From positions 78,701,832 to 78,765,831 of the forward strand of contig CM043960.1 in the NCBI GenBank assembly GCA_014529385.2: DNA of 64,000 nt, written 5' to 3'. Position 1 is the stretch's first letter. Each line of letters starts with the position of its first letter. This DNA comes from Adiantum capillus-veneris. Lineage: Eukaryota > Streptophyta > Polypodiopsida > Polypodiales > Pteridaceae. Below the pieces are notes generated by a model. The model was not told the DNA's origin and made no database searches. It worked only from the letters and a program-made list of their open reading frames with translations. This document shows positions 24,619-36,311 of the stretch, in pieces. The translations under genes and the position numbers were made by a program.

Positions 24619-24995
24619 CACTTTAGATCAACTTGACAGGCACTAGGTTAGCACTTGTTAGGGACTTTGCACAACTATTTATTTCTTTAGATCCACTTGA
24701 TAGAAACAAGGCTAGCACCTATTAGGGACTTTCCACCACTTTAAAACACTTAAAATCCACTTAATAGGCACTAGGAAATCTTTTGATAGGGGCTTTCTAC
24801 CAGTTTTCAACACTTTAGATCAGTTTACAGGCATTGGGCTAGCACTTGTTGGGTACATTCAACCACTATTTAGCACTTACGATCCACTTTACAGGCATTG
24901 GGCTAGCTTTGTTAGGGACTTTCTACTAATTTCTAGTACTTTAGTTCCACTTGATAGGTTTTGGGCAATCACCACGTTGAGCACTTTTTATATAC
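24619..24995. repeat. Minisatellite, about 64-bp units, nearly six copies
   Basis: Units start at about 24619, 24682, 24747, 24811, 24874 and 24937. The common pattern is CACTTTAGATCCACTT, then ACAGGCATTGGGCTAGC, then TTGTTAGGGACTTTC. Copies differ by 10-25% by eye, so the array is old. It lies between the 5' end of LINE copy 2 and the 3' region of LINE copy 1 and may be the latter's 3' tail. Confidence 0.8.
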
Positions 24996-25099
24996 ATAGG
25001 TTAAAATAGCACTTAAGACTTCATCAAAAATTCAAGAACGGCCATAGACAACAATACTTATTTCAATAGAGAGAAAAAATGGATAGGTTAGAGGTCTAG

Positions 25100-26458
25100 A
25101 CATGCACATTATGACACTCTACCATAGAAAGTTTTCAAAGCACTTGGCCATCACTATTGTGAGGCATTCTATGAAAAGGTGGGCGAGCACTTCACTAGCC
25201 ACTCTGCACCTTGAACATCTATCGAACCCGATATCACATGCATGAATCTTGATACCTATCAGCAAAGACCCCCACATCATCTGCCACATAAATACCTTCA
25301 TAAAATGAGGCCATTGTGGATTCCAAATTTACTTCATTACCTCAACCCATCGAGCTTCCGACCATTGTTTCTTCCAATGTTTGTTCAAAAGAGAAAACCA
25401 ATCAACCTTGTGCATTAATGCTTTCCATTCAAAAGTAGATTCTCGCATAAGAATATTTTCCAAGCCTTCTATACCTCAGTGCCATTGAGATGAAACTGGC
25501 CAACCAATTGGTCAGAGGTTTTCCAGCACTTGCTCTTTCCATCTCAGAAGTGCATCAATTGCTGGAGTCCTTTATTGTTCATCCTTCTTGCAATTTCTCT
25601 CCGATAAGTGTTCAGAATTACACCAACAACTTTAGGTAGCCAAGGGGACCAGTGTGAGATGGAGTTTTGGAAGTATCTAGTTAATTCACCCCATTTCAGT
25701 ACCCAAATTTCTCTATTGCACTTTTGTACCAGCTCTCATGTGATGCCATGCGGTGTCAAGCTAGACCACCTCGAGGCTAATAGTTTGTCATGCACCTCGA
25801 TCCCTTTCCACTAACCACCTTTAAAATAATGTTTTTCCTTGTCTATTATATCCTTGGTCATGATAGCCCAAGACTGGTCTTGTTTTGCGATTGAGACCAC
25901 ATACTTGGCACACATGGCCTCAACATGAGCAGCACGGTTGACAATTTCCAAGCCACCTTGGACTACCGATCGAGCGATAACTTCCCACTTTGTCCATTTC
26001 CATGGCGACGAGGCTTTGGTGTTGTTTTTCCATAAGAATCTTTTAATGGGTTTCAAAAACCCTTCTAGTTACATTTGGATATTTTGAGAGCGGGTTGCTG
26101 AAGGCAATATAAGGAAGCATAAATGAATTGATCCCTTTGACTCGACTTGGGAAGTGAAGCAACACATACTCCCACCTTCTCATTTTTCTCTAGATCTTAT
26201 CCAAGACCCACTCAAACCTTTGCTTGTGTTTAATGTCCACCCACAAGGGGACGCCCAGATGTCAAAATATCCTTCCTTTGAACACAATCTCCCTTCACTA
26301 GACTGATGGGTCAAATCAGTAATTTTCCTTTAGGGAGATTAGTCTAGACTTCTCAATACTATACTTTGGCCCCAAAGACACAACAAATATCTGCACAATC
26401 TCTAGCGCCTTTCTGAGTACCTCAGGATAGGCTTTCAAAAAGAAGAGGAAGTCATCTA
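25100..26458 (-). pseudogene. LINE copy 1, 3' half of ORF2 (RT palm to zf-RVT)
   Basis: Going down the minus strand: DDFLFFL with SLGPKYSIEKS just inside 26458 (the catalytic D-D and the following L1 RT motif), then FLWKNN with GGLEIVNRAAHVEAMCAKYV at 26056-25811 (C-terminal RT region), then KVFMWQMMWGSLL with a CX2C and HLFIEC at 25301-25119, the zf-RVT zinc finger. Many stops and frame changes separate them. The 5' half lies at 44317-46830 and was split off by insertion of element R. The protein would copy LINE RNA at a nicked target. Confidence 0.7.
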
Positions 26459-27293
26459 TGTAGGGATGCGTTGTAGCAGGACCTAATCGCAACCCACAAA
26501 ATTATCAAATGGTGGATCGGCAACCCGGCTAGGGCATGGAAGCACGAGCCTTGGATGTATAGACACAGAGGATTCAATGGATCCTTCTACTCATCATAGA
26601 GAGAATCCATGGAAAGGGCTTCCTTTAATCAACAACACATTCCTACTTACTAATCACTTGCACACAATCACGTGGTTGAAATTAACCTCTCACATCAATC
26701 ACTCTTATTCACAACTCTTAATCACAACTACACAAGCATGCAAATAACATACCTACTCCGCATTAGTGTGTCCATTCCGGCACAACCCCTCAATACGACT
26801 ACATATGCACACACACTAACCGCACCTTGTAGAGAGAGATGAAGAGAAGGAAGGCATAGCCCTCACACACCATGGCCAATGGTGTGGATAGAATAGATTA
26901 ACTCAAAAAAGGGATTAGAGATCTACCATCACACTAATACAATCTCACTCCACATAATCAAACAAAGAGACTAATAAGAAAGAGGTGTAATTGATTATTA
27001 GAAATCAAAAGCTACATGGGCATGGAAAGCCCATGAGCCTCATGACCATCCACTCTACAAAGAGGAGTCCTCACCCAAGAATGACTTTTCATTAAGCATA
27101 GGGCTCTTTTATAGCTTTGGGCCTCAAACCCTTCAACTATGGGGTAAAGTTGAGCTCTCTAGCCTAAACTCATACAACTTTGGAACTCCTACATGAGCCC
27201 AAGCCCTATACAATGAAAAGGAAATATTGTGCACTATAGCACATCTACAGCTTGGTGTATAATTGGTGTAGCCTGTGCTAGCCGCTGCTAACA
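26459..27293 (-). repeat. R 3' LTR (left copy), complete
   Basis: 835 bp, TG to CA. The first 95 bases match 41532-41631 and the last 200 bases match 44113-44316. The middle (about 26554-27085) has no partner in the right LTR because that part was replaced by another insertion. Confidence 0.8.
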
Positions 27294-27305
27294 TTCCCCC
27301 CTTCC
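27294..27305 (-). other. R polypurine tract
   Basis: On the minus strand it reads GGAAGGGGGGAA directly before the LTR start TGTTAGC. It agrees with the primer site at 41510-41529. Confidence 0.7.
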
Positions 27306-30300
27306 TAATTTGGCGTACGTCCTCGTGTGTCAGTGAAGCAAGACACGGTGACATGGTAGAAAGCAAGGTCATAGAAGAAATGTTGAGTTGCAAAACATAA
27401 GAGCAAGTAATGAGCATCAAGGGCCACCAAGAATGAGTAAAACATGGAGCACAAATGAAAAATCATGCAAAGTGATTTTTTGCTTCTAAAAGATGGGTCA
27501 ATCATAGTCAAAAACTAGACAACATAAAGCAAAAAAGACACCTATACTATTGTGAAGATTAAACCACTTTGAAATTTCAGTTTTATACATGAAACACAAG
27601 CAATCAATTATGACCCTAAGCTAATGCAAGTTCATAAACTTACTAGCCTAAAAACTATGTGACCAATATTAATAAATCATTCGAGTCTAGCATGTCTATG
27701 GCTATAAAAAAGCTCCGAATCTATTAGTACATTGTCAAAGATTTTTGAAGCTCATGGAAGTTTTGATTTTGTCATCCATTGAAAAATTAAAGCACAATCA
27801 CAAGGTTACCACCCCAAGGTAAGTCTAAGTGCGACTCTCAGCTCCTTGAACACTCAAGAAGGTGTTTCAAAAGCCTACTAGCCTATCAAGGCGACGACTA
27901 ACCCCTATCAACCCAGGGCATCGGTTTAGGGCCTTGACCAAGCAAGCCAAGGTGATTCCAACTCGCCTATCAAGTGCCAATAAGGCGCTAGGCCTCACAA
28001 AGACACAACATAAAATAGAATTTTCTTTTCAAGTGTCTAGTAGCATTTTTGCTACTTTTTCTTGACACTTTTTGCTTCATTGATTCATTTTTTAGCACTT
28101 TTTTATTGCTTCCAACTTGAGATGCTAATGGCAATTGGACTAAAGGACTAAAGCAGCCTAATCATAGCCCTAGGTCATGACAAAAATGAATGGAGTATTA
28201 AGACTATCACTAAGAGTCTAGGAGAGGCAAGGAATGATCCTACATTAACCTAAGGTCAAGGCCAATTACCTACGATTATCACACATAAAGCCTAATTTTT
28301 TGATGAGTTAATTTTCACAAAGCAAAGTGTTGAAACTTTAGGATGCCTAGCTTTCGAACATGAAAAAACCATAGCTTAGAAGCAAAATTTCACTTAAGCC
28401 AAGCAAAAGAATGAAGAGATGAACAAAAGAGAAAATTCATGGAAGAATTACACCTATTCATGCTCTTTGTGCATCCTTGAGCAAGCATCCCCTTTGTGTA
28501 GAGAAGCCTCTTGATCTTTTTATTTGCAAAAGAAGCCTTTTGAAGCAAAGTGTAAACACAATTAGCTCCAAGAGCCAATTATTGAAAGCCAAATGCACAC
28601 AAAATACATTAATGAAAACCTAAAGCTAGGGTCTTGCATACCCGAATTTGCCATAGGGAAAAAACCCAAGGGAAAAAAGTGGCTTTGGTTATGTACATGA
28701 TGCTCTTTGAAAGCAAATTTATGCATACATAACAACAATGAGAGAGATAAAATGCTTCTACATAAACAAATTTTGCAATGTTTACAGTCTCTCATGCATG
28801 GTTCAAAGTTGATTAGTTTCTAGCTCTAATGAAATATGGAATAACAAGCCAAGAGTTGAAAATAAAATGAAGTGAATGAAATGAAGTGACTCTTGAAAGT
28901 CAAATTTTACAAGTAAAAGCTTTCCAAAAAGTTGGCTAGCAACTAGCTCACATGAAATTTTACTCTTTTTAGAGCAATCTATGAGCTAGAGATGACTGCA
29001 ACTTATTGAAATGAGAATGAATGGCTCTTACTGACCAAAGTATGTACGTGAAAGCTCAAAAAGTTGGCTAAACACTAGCTCAAAAATGAAAAATTAACCT
29101 TTGTGACAAGACTATGAGCTAGCATATATACAACTTTTAATCCAATCAATGGAATGGCTCTAATTAGCCAAATTTTGCAATATTGCAATGATGACCCCTT
29201 CTTGGATCAATGAGATCACACTTCTGCCACACCTTCAAAATGAAGCTCAATTGTTAGTGCTTTTAAGCATTTGAACATTTAAACACAAGCATTAAAAGAA
29301 TGCACAATCAACCACAACACGAAATTTTTAATGCCCTCTCATGGTCATTCAAGAAGCTCAAATTTTAGTGCTATGTAGGGTTTTTACATTTAAACCAAGC
29401 ACCAAAAAAGTATAGAGCAATGCCAAGTTCAAATTATAATGCATTGTTCATTCACAAACTCAAAAGATACTGCGCTCCCATGTTCATTTAAAAAAGCTTG
29501 ATTTTTAGTGCTATGCATTTAATTCAAGCACTAAAATATACAAGCAATGCCAAGCCCAACTTTCAATACACACCCTCGATGATCACATCCAACTAGCACT
29601 CATACGGCATGCATAGCAAGGGAAAAAGGGAGCATAAGATGAAGTGAATTGAAGCTCCCTCGAGGCATCAAAACCTGGTTTTGTATCATTGGCCACCATC
29701 CATTCAAAAAATCATTGATTAGTGCTATATATTCATATGGTCAACACAACAAAAGCACTAAAAACCATGTTCAATCATAACCCCAAAATGCTCTCTTTTG
29801 GCCATCAAACAAGCTTAATTTTAGTGCTTTGCAATGATTTTTCATTCAATCTAAGCACTAAAATATACAAACAATGTCAAATCCAAATTTTAATGCACCC
29901 TCTCCATCAAGCATGAATGCATCATCAATGTAGCAAAAATGAAGCTCGTATGCTTGCCAAAAAGATTTGTTCATGTAGTGCAATGAAAATTCCAATGAAC
30001 TCAAGCATCAAACTATGCACAAGCCAAAAAAATAGGTGGAATGAGAGTTCATTTATGCATGAAAATGATTACACAAGCATATCACACACTCAAATCGAAT
30101 CCCACTCCGTTGCTCCTTGATAGCAAATATAGTTTACATTGCATAAGAGAGAGAAGTGGATTTTGAACTCTGTTTTAACAATCAAAGCCCGATGTTGTAT
30201 CTTTGGCCAAATTCTCAATCATCAGTGTAAGAGAAGAAATTACATTCAAACCAAGCACCTAAAACATCTTGAGCTATCACAAAATTTTGCATTCATGACG

Positions 30301-30534
30301 AAACGTTCAACCACCATGATGGAATGCACAAAATTTGAATGCATATGCCCTCTTGTTGCCATTAAAAACAAAAATAGAGAGAGGAGATGTCAGGTTTAAA
30401 CAAAATTTCTCCATTTTCATCACTTGCAATTATCCAAGTCAAAGCCTGAAAATGCCAAATTTTTAGAATTCAAACCAATCCTAAGTGCGAAATTTCATCT
30501 TTACTCTCCTCTCTCAATCTTAAGATTCTACCTG
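27306..30534. other. R internal region, part 1, non-coding
   Basis: AT-rich sequence without any open frame that resembles a known protein on either strand. It holds diverged tandem repeats (28860-29170 and 29215-29930) and ends at the CACTA left terminus. Frames of 60-86 codons at 29722-30399 are probably chance. Confidence 0.6.
28860..29930. repeat. Diverged tandem repeats, units of about 110-150 bp
   Basis: Two related families are seen. AAAAGTTGGCTAGCAACTAGCTC near 28928 recurs near 29058. A second unit with TTTTAGTGCTATGCA, then CAAGCACTAAAA, then CAATGCCAA recurs near 29245, 29355, 29495 and 29815. Copies are strongly diverged, with indels. Confidence 0.6.
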
Positions 30535-30546
30535 CACTACAAGAGG
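30535..30546 (+). repeat. CACTA left terminal inverted repeat
   Basis: CACTACAAGAGG, 12 bases, with an exact inverse at 38183-38194. CACTA at the tip is the hallmark of the superfamily and the site of transposase cleavage. Confidence 0.95.
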
Positions 30547-30608
30547 CTCTTCATATTAGCGACGCTCACACAGCGACGCTCAAAAAAAAAAATCCCGGCC
30601 TCGCTATG

Positions 30609-30690
30609 AGCGTCGCTATAAGCGTCGCTATGAGCGTCGCAAATTTACAAAGAAATTTGCGACGCTCATAGCGACGCTTATAGCGACGCC
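30609..30690. repeat. Perfect 38-bp inverted repeat in the CACTA left subterminal region
   Basis: Arms 30609-30646 and 30653-30690 are exact reverse complements with loop ACAAAG. Each arm is built from GCGTCGCTAT/AAGCGTCGC repeats followed by AAATTT. Additional copies of the motif lie at 30559-30582 and 30601-30610. In En/Spm elements, subterminal repeats bind the TNPA protein. A transcript through this hairpin would also be a dsRNA source. Confidence 0.9.
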
Positions 30691-30721
30691 GGCTGGGGTA
30701 AAAAAATAACCGAGCGCGCCC

Positions 30722-30750
30722 AAAAACTCAGATCTCAGATCTGAGTTTTT
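30722..30750. repeat. Near-perfect palindrome with 14-bp arms
   Basis: AAAAACTCAGATCT and AGATCTGAGTTTTT face each other across a single C at 30736. It is separate from the GCGACGC hairpin. The function is unknown. Confidence 0.8.
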
Positions 30751-30780
30751 CGGCGCCCTCAAGCAAAGAGCAGGTAACGC

Positions 30781-30956
30781 TCTCCCTCTCTCTCTCTCTC
30801 TTTTTCTTCTCCACACACACACACACACACACACGAGGAGAGGAAGGAGAGCCAGGTATGCTCCTTCCCTCTCCTCATTCTCATGTTCCCTTCCCCTCTT
30901 TCTCTCTCCCTCTCTCTCTCTCTCACACACACACATACACACACACACATAGTGTT

Positions 30957-31010
<54 letters not shown>

Positions 31011-31230
31011 AACAAAAACAAAAACGCACACACACATACATAAACAAAGAATGCACACACACATTGAGAGAGAAAAAGAGAGAGAGAGCATGCATAAACA
31101 AAAAACGCACGCATTGAGAGAGGAAAAGAGAGAGAGAACATGCATAAATAAAAAACACACATTGAGAGAGAAAAAGAGAGAGAAAACATGCATACGATCC
31201 AGAAAAACGCACACACATTGAGAGAGAAAG
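30781..31230. repeat. Microsatellite cluster TC, AC, TC, AC, GA
   Basis: TC 30782-30801, AC about 30816-30833, TC about 30903-30923, AC 30924-30948 and GA 30959-31006. These are followed by a diverged tandem of about 45-60 bp with GCATGCATAAA, then CACACATTGAGAGAG, up to about 31230. It lies between the CACTA end and the TNP2 gene. Confidence 0.9.
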
Positions 31231-31589
31231 AGAGAGAAACTAATTTAACGTCGTAGGAAACTAATTAAAATTAAAAGACCTAAAGATCTAGCCGACGAAG
31301 AGTTGAACTCAAGACCTATTATTCAAGAGGGAAATGGCATAATCAATCTATCATACTTGGCATGGGTGATAGAAAGGTTATACCATTTATCTCTTTTTAT
31401 TGGCACACACATCCACACACGCGCACACACACAAGAAGAGAGTTATAACGTCGTAGGAAACTATCTTAAAAGACGTTAAAGATTAGGTTATATGTAGACT
31501 TACATTAAATTAGATTTAGATTTATTTTTAACTAGATTTACGTTTATTTAAGCTAGATTTAGATTTACGTTACATTAGATTAGATTTAG

Positions 31590-31782
31590 GTCTCCATAGA
31601 CTGCGATGCCTGCATGAAGCGGGTGAAGAAAGCCCTCAATGGAATATAGGGTATTGCTGCCTTCACTCATGGTGGGCTCCGTCGATCCAAAAGTACTGGT
31701 GAAATGTCTTCAGAAGATAGGGAAGAAGGTGGATCTTCAGGGCGGCAAGAGTCACTACATCCCCGACACAATGACCATCTAG
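31590..31782 (+). pseudogene. Captured heavy-metal-associated (HMA/HIPP-like) domain fragment
   Basis: Frame 1 from 31590 reads VSIDCDACMKRVKKALNGI, then a TAG where Glu is expected, then GI. After a frame change, 31669-31782 reads VGSVDPKVLVKCLQKIGKK with VDLQGGKSHYIP. Together these are the two halves of a plant heavy-metal-associated domain: the D-C-x-x-C metal site with its following helix, and the later strand-helix (VDP-VL-K-L-K-GKK). Most of the connecting strand is missing. An ATTTAG just before 31590 would fit an intron acceptor, so an exon of a host HIPP-type gene was probably captured as genomic DNA. It is not functional as it stands. Confidence 0.7.
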
Positions 31783-32151
31783 ACAACCTCTAGTCATTAG
31801 ACTTACGTTAAATTAGATTTAGCTTTATTTTTAGTTAGATTTACGTTTATTTAGATTTACGCTTATTTACGTTAGATCGAGTCCACGCAAGAATTACTTA
31901 CGGTTTAGGGTTTAGAGTTAGACGAACAGTGAAAAGATGTTAAGATGAAGTGAAGTGCTACAGCTAGAGAAGAGGCAAAGGGGTTTTGTCCACTACATGC
32001 AGTATCATGTAGACGTGGGTGTGTAGATTTCTTGTACCCACAAATATAGGTATTGACCAATAAAGACGAGATTATAACCCGGTGGTTCTGATCTCCGTGC
32101 ACCTCTAGACCGAGGTGTGCGGGGATTGGACATGACTAGAGAATGTGAGGT

Positions 32152-32153
<2 letters not shown>

Positions 32154-32244
<91 letters not shown>
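32154..32244. repeat. (AG)45 microsatellite upstream of TNP2
   Basis: About 91 bases of uninterrupted AG end 67 bases before the TNP2 start codon. It probably lies in the 5' untranslated region. Confidence 0.95.
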
Positions 32245-32247
<3 letters not shown>

Positions 32248-32310
32248 GACGAAGAATGCCAATAGAATATTAAATTTTGTTGTTCAGGTTATAAGTTTTT
32301 TATCCTCATT

Positions 32311-35300
32311 ATGAGTAGCGACGAGGATGTGGGACCGTCCAACCGAAACACCTATCTCTCAACGAGGGTCTTATGTCCTTGTAATCAATGCAAGCATGCT
32401 GTGCGACGGACAAGACGTGTTTCTTTGCAGCACGTTCGTGAATTTGGCGAGTTTGATCCATCTATTATAGATCGAGTTGTTGCCAATTATAACTCGTCGG
32501 ACTCTGACGCTGGCCAACAAGCAGCAATCTTGCAACCCAATAGACGTGTTTGCAGGCGCTTTGGTCAAGCAGCATATGTGAGGCCACAAGATGTAGCCTC
32601 TGACAGCTCGGGGGATGATCATGCAGAGCACATTCCCAACGAGGCAATGTTTGAGCCCGAGATTGATGAAATGATCGAGACGATCATGGATTCAGAAAGG
32701 CTTATCTATGATGATATGAAAAGTGAAGCCGATACGCCATTGTATACTGGAGCACGTATGTCTAGATTGAAAGCACTCCTGGTTCTTCTCAACATGCAGG
32801 CAAAGTTTGGATGGAGTGACACTAGCGTCACAGCGCTTTTCAAGTGATCTATTACAATTAGTTTACTTTAATAGAACTCTAAATGTACAATGATCTGATA
32901 GATTTTTACACGACTGTATCATATTTTTATGTTGTGTAGATTGCTGAAAGAGCACATACTACCAGCTGACAATGTGATGCCAGATTCCCGAGATGAAGCA
33001 AGAAAGATTTTGCGAAACTTGGGGATGGATTACAATTCTATCCACGCTTGTCCTAATGACTGCATTCTTTTCAGAGGGGAATACACAGACATGGAGAAGT
33101 GTCCGAAATGTGATTCCGAAAGATATCGAGTAGATCTCCACGGGGCAAAAATTCCACAAAAGGTTTTGCAACATTTTCCTCTGCTTCCTCGCATCAAGCA
33201 TTTCTTCGAATGTAAGTCCATGGCCGCCCTAGCATCATGGCATGAGGAGAATAAATCTTCGGATGGTGTGCTACGAATTCCTGCAGATTGCGCAGCCTGG
33301 AAACATATAGATGGAACATGGTCGGATTTTGCCAGGGAAGCTCGAAATTTGCGCTTAGGCCTGGCTATGGATGGCGTAAATCCATTTGGTCAAAGATCAA
33401 CATCTTACAGTGTATGGCCCGTTGTCATCGTCAACTACAACATTCCCCCGTGGTTGACTACGAAGAAGGGGCACTTATGGCTAAGCTTGATTGTGCCAGG
33501 GCGATATAAAGTGGGGAATATGGATGTGTATCTTCGTCCACTATTGGAAGAGCTACAACAATTGTGGATTGGCATAGAGGTGGTGGATATGAGCCGACAC
33601 ATAGGACGACGGAATGCTTTGATCAGAGGCATTCTAATGTGGACCATGCATGACTATCCCGGGCTAACAGAATGCTCAGGTGATCTATTGACACTCACTA
33701 CTCAGACACTGTAAATATTGTTTTTTCCCATAGTTGATCTATTATCATGTGTATACATGCAGGGCTTCAAACAAGCGGATATAGAGCATGTGTCACATGT
33801 GGACCTAGACTGAATGCACGTAGGGCGCCCTCACTGAAGAAGCAAATCTACGAAGGTCATCAAGCGTATCTTCCAGAGAATCATGTGTTACGCGACGGCT
33901 TTTTGGGAAGAGAGCCACCAAGGATGTCTGCACAAGCATGGTTAGAGCAGAAGGAGATGTGCAATGACGGATTGCCTCCAGGGATGAAGAGACTATCTCT
34001 ATGGTACGAGTTACCATACTGGCCCCGACTCATGATCAATCACTTGCTCGATCCAATGCACATATTCAAGAATGTGGGTAATCTACTATGGGACCATTTG
34101 ACCGGCAAGAAAGATACTTTGGGAGCCAGAGTTGACCTTAGAAATGTGGATCGTATGGAGCAATATTGGCCGCAAACAGCGTCTGATGGATCGATAAAAC
34201 TCCCTAAAGCACCGTGGATGTTCACAGGAGCCCAAGAATGCAAAGTAAAAGAGGCCATTCGATCTTTGCGGACCCCCACTGGCGTAATGCACTCGCTCCG
34301 AACGTGTTTTACTAAAGAAGGAAAGCTTACCGGTTTGAAGTCACACGATTGGCATAAAATGTGTCAGGTACGTTCATAGTGGTCTTTAATATCATTGCAT
34401 AAAATGTGGACTTTAATATCATTGCTGCACATACTATACAGTTTATTTTACCGGTTGCCATTGAGGGATGTTTGTCTCTCGACATCCGTAACACAATCTA
34501 CAAACTTGCAAAGCTGGTGCAATGGATCTCACAAAAGGAGATCAACGTAGACTCCATACCATTCGCCAAACTAAATGCTGCGGAGCTTGTGTGCATGTTT
34601 GAGAAACATTTTCCTACTACCATGCTAACCATTCAGGTGCATCTTCTTGTTCACATAGTTGATGAGGTGGAAATAGTTGGCACAGTTCATTCCAGATGGA
34701 TGTTCTTCTTAGAGCGTTTCATGAAAACGCTTAAGGGATATGTGCGTCAAAAGGCACATCCGGAGGGTAGCATGGCAGAAGGTTGGTTGGTATCAGAGTC
34801 CCTAGTGTACATTGAAGAGTGGCTAGACGGATTTGATAAATCCCGGGACACACTATGGCGAACCATAGATGATGAGCGCATATCTGGGATTGTCATGTGC
34901 AATCTTGGTGTTGAGAAGAAGATGACGGAAGATCTAGAGGCTAAAATCAACCGATTTTGCATGCTTCACAATCCAGTGATGCAAAAGTGGATTTCACAAT
35001 ATGAGGATGCAAAGCAAGAGCGACAAAGGGCACGAATCGAGTGGAGACGGGGAAGACGACCACCGATGCACTATCCAGCGGTTCTGGAGAGCCTACCAAC
35101 CTTCATGAGCTTAAGATGGTTGCACAACCAATTGAAAAGCGCACAACAATGCGGTGACGAAGTGACTGAAGAAGAGTGGGAGTACTCACGGGGTTGCGCG
35201 ACCAAGGTAAGTTTGCAATGTACGACTAGCTAGTGAATTTATTTCTAAACGTTTGAACGGCCACTCATAATCTTTGTTCGTTGTAGTATAAGTCATACAC

Positions 35301-36039
35301 AGCAGCATGGTGTAAAGGTCGACATTTTAGGGTGGAACGAATCGACAAAAAGCGTTTTACTCAAGATTGTGGAATCATGGCAAAATTTGAACAGTCTAGT
35401 CGACGACTTTCCTCTGATGCAGATCCTGTGGTAGCGGAACTCACTTACTTCGGCACGCTGCAAGAGATTTTGAGGATCGATTACAGAGGATTTTTTGTCG
35501 ACTTGTTCGACGTGCAATGGTTCAAGATAATCATGGAGGGTCGCAACGCTACTGTGCGTAGAGGAGAGTCTGGTTTTCTTGAGGTGGATTCTACTAAGAA
35601 ATGGACTGACCTAAGAGACACTTTCGTACTACCCGAGCATTGTGAACAAGTAAGTATATAAATAGTTAACATCCCCCTTTTACAAGTTATGTGCTTGAAA
35701 GCTCTCATGTAAGTTATGTGGCTCTGGCAGGTAATATTTCATCCTACAAAGTCTACATCAAACTGGTGGTACGTCATAGAGGTAGCCCCTCGTAGTGCAA
35801 GGACGTATGAAGGCTACCATGTGCCAATCACAACGACATCAATGGAGGAGATCAGAGAAGCTGCTCAATCAGAAGCCGCTGCGGTGGTGCCAGACGAGCA
35901 TCAAGATGCTACTACTCTATATGGGGTGCATGCAGAGGAGCTACAAAATGAAACAGAGGATATGTGTTTAAACGGAGAGCTCTATATAGATATAGGAAGT
36001 TATGCTGAGTTATGCGAGGATGAGAGAGAGATCTCTTGA
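32311..36039 (+). CDS. TNP2: TNP2-type CACTA transposase, six exons, open
   Basis: Exons 32311-32843, 32940-33679, 33763-34367, 34442-35206, 35287-35649 and 35731-36039 sum to 3,315 bases, 1,104 codons plus TGA. All five introns are GT-AG and 73-96 bases long. Domains in order: a short transposase-associated zinc region (CPCNQC at residues 22-27), a CX2C (CPKC) region, the Transposase_21 core with MDGVNPFG (Asp about 322) and NMDVYLRPLLEEL, a further CX2C after the second intron (ACVTC), DUF4218 in exon 4 (FILPVAIEGCL, HSRWMFFLERFMKTLKGYV), and DUF4216 in exons 5-6 (GFFVDLFDVQWF, CEQVIFHP). It would cut the CACTA ends. The N-terminus is shorter than usual before the zinc region, so an upstream exon is possible. 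Confidence 0.9.
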
Positions 36040-36311
36040 AGCCACAAATATTGTATTTGAACAATTTTGCTCCGTGTTGTAAAAGCTCTGGCTCTCTAAG
36101 TACCTTTCATGGTGTATAACGCTCTTTTCTACTCGCGCTCACATCTTTTGATTGAAAATTCTGAGTTTTCGACTTGCCTCTTCTATCACTCGATTCATTG
36201 CGTCATTGTATTTACATGTGTCATTATGTCATTGTATTTAATGGTCTTTGCGTCATTGTCTACTCTATTCATTCAATATTAAGTTTAAATATTCGTGTGT
36301 TTAATGCAGGT

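Noticed and set aside
30559..30700. Regular GCGACGC repeats considered as a CRISPR-like array
   Set aside because: They are subterminal repeats of a CACTA element in plant DNA, with no spacers of constant length and no cas genes.
30628..31221. Plus and minus frames of up to 196 codons over the AC/GA cluster in the CACTA element
   Set aside because: Low-complexity translation of simple repeats; the real coding frame of the element starts at 32311.
31300..31375. GAGTTGAACTCAAGACC resembling the inverse of a tRNA B box
   Set aside because: The rest of a tRNA cloverleaf cannot be built around it; at best a very old tRNA-derived remnant.
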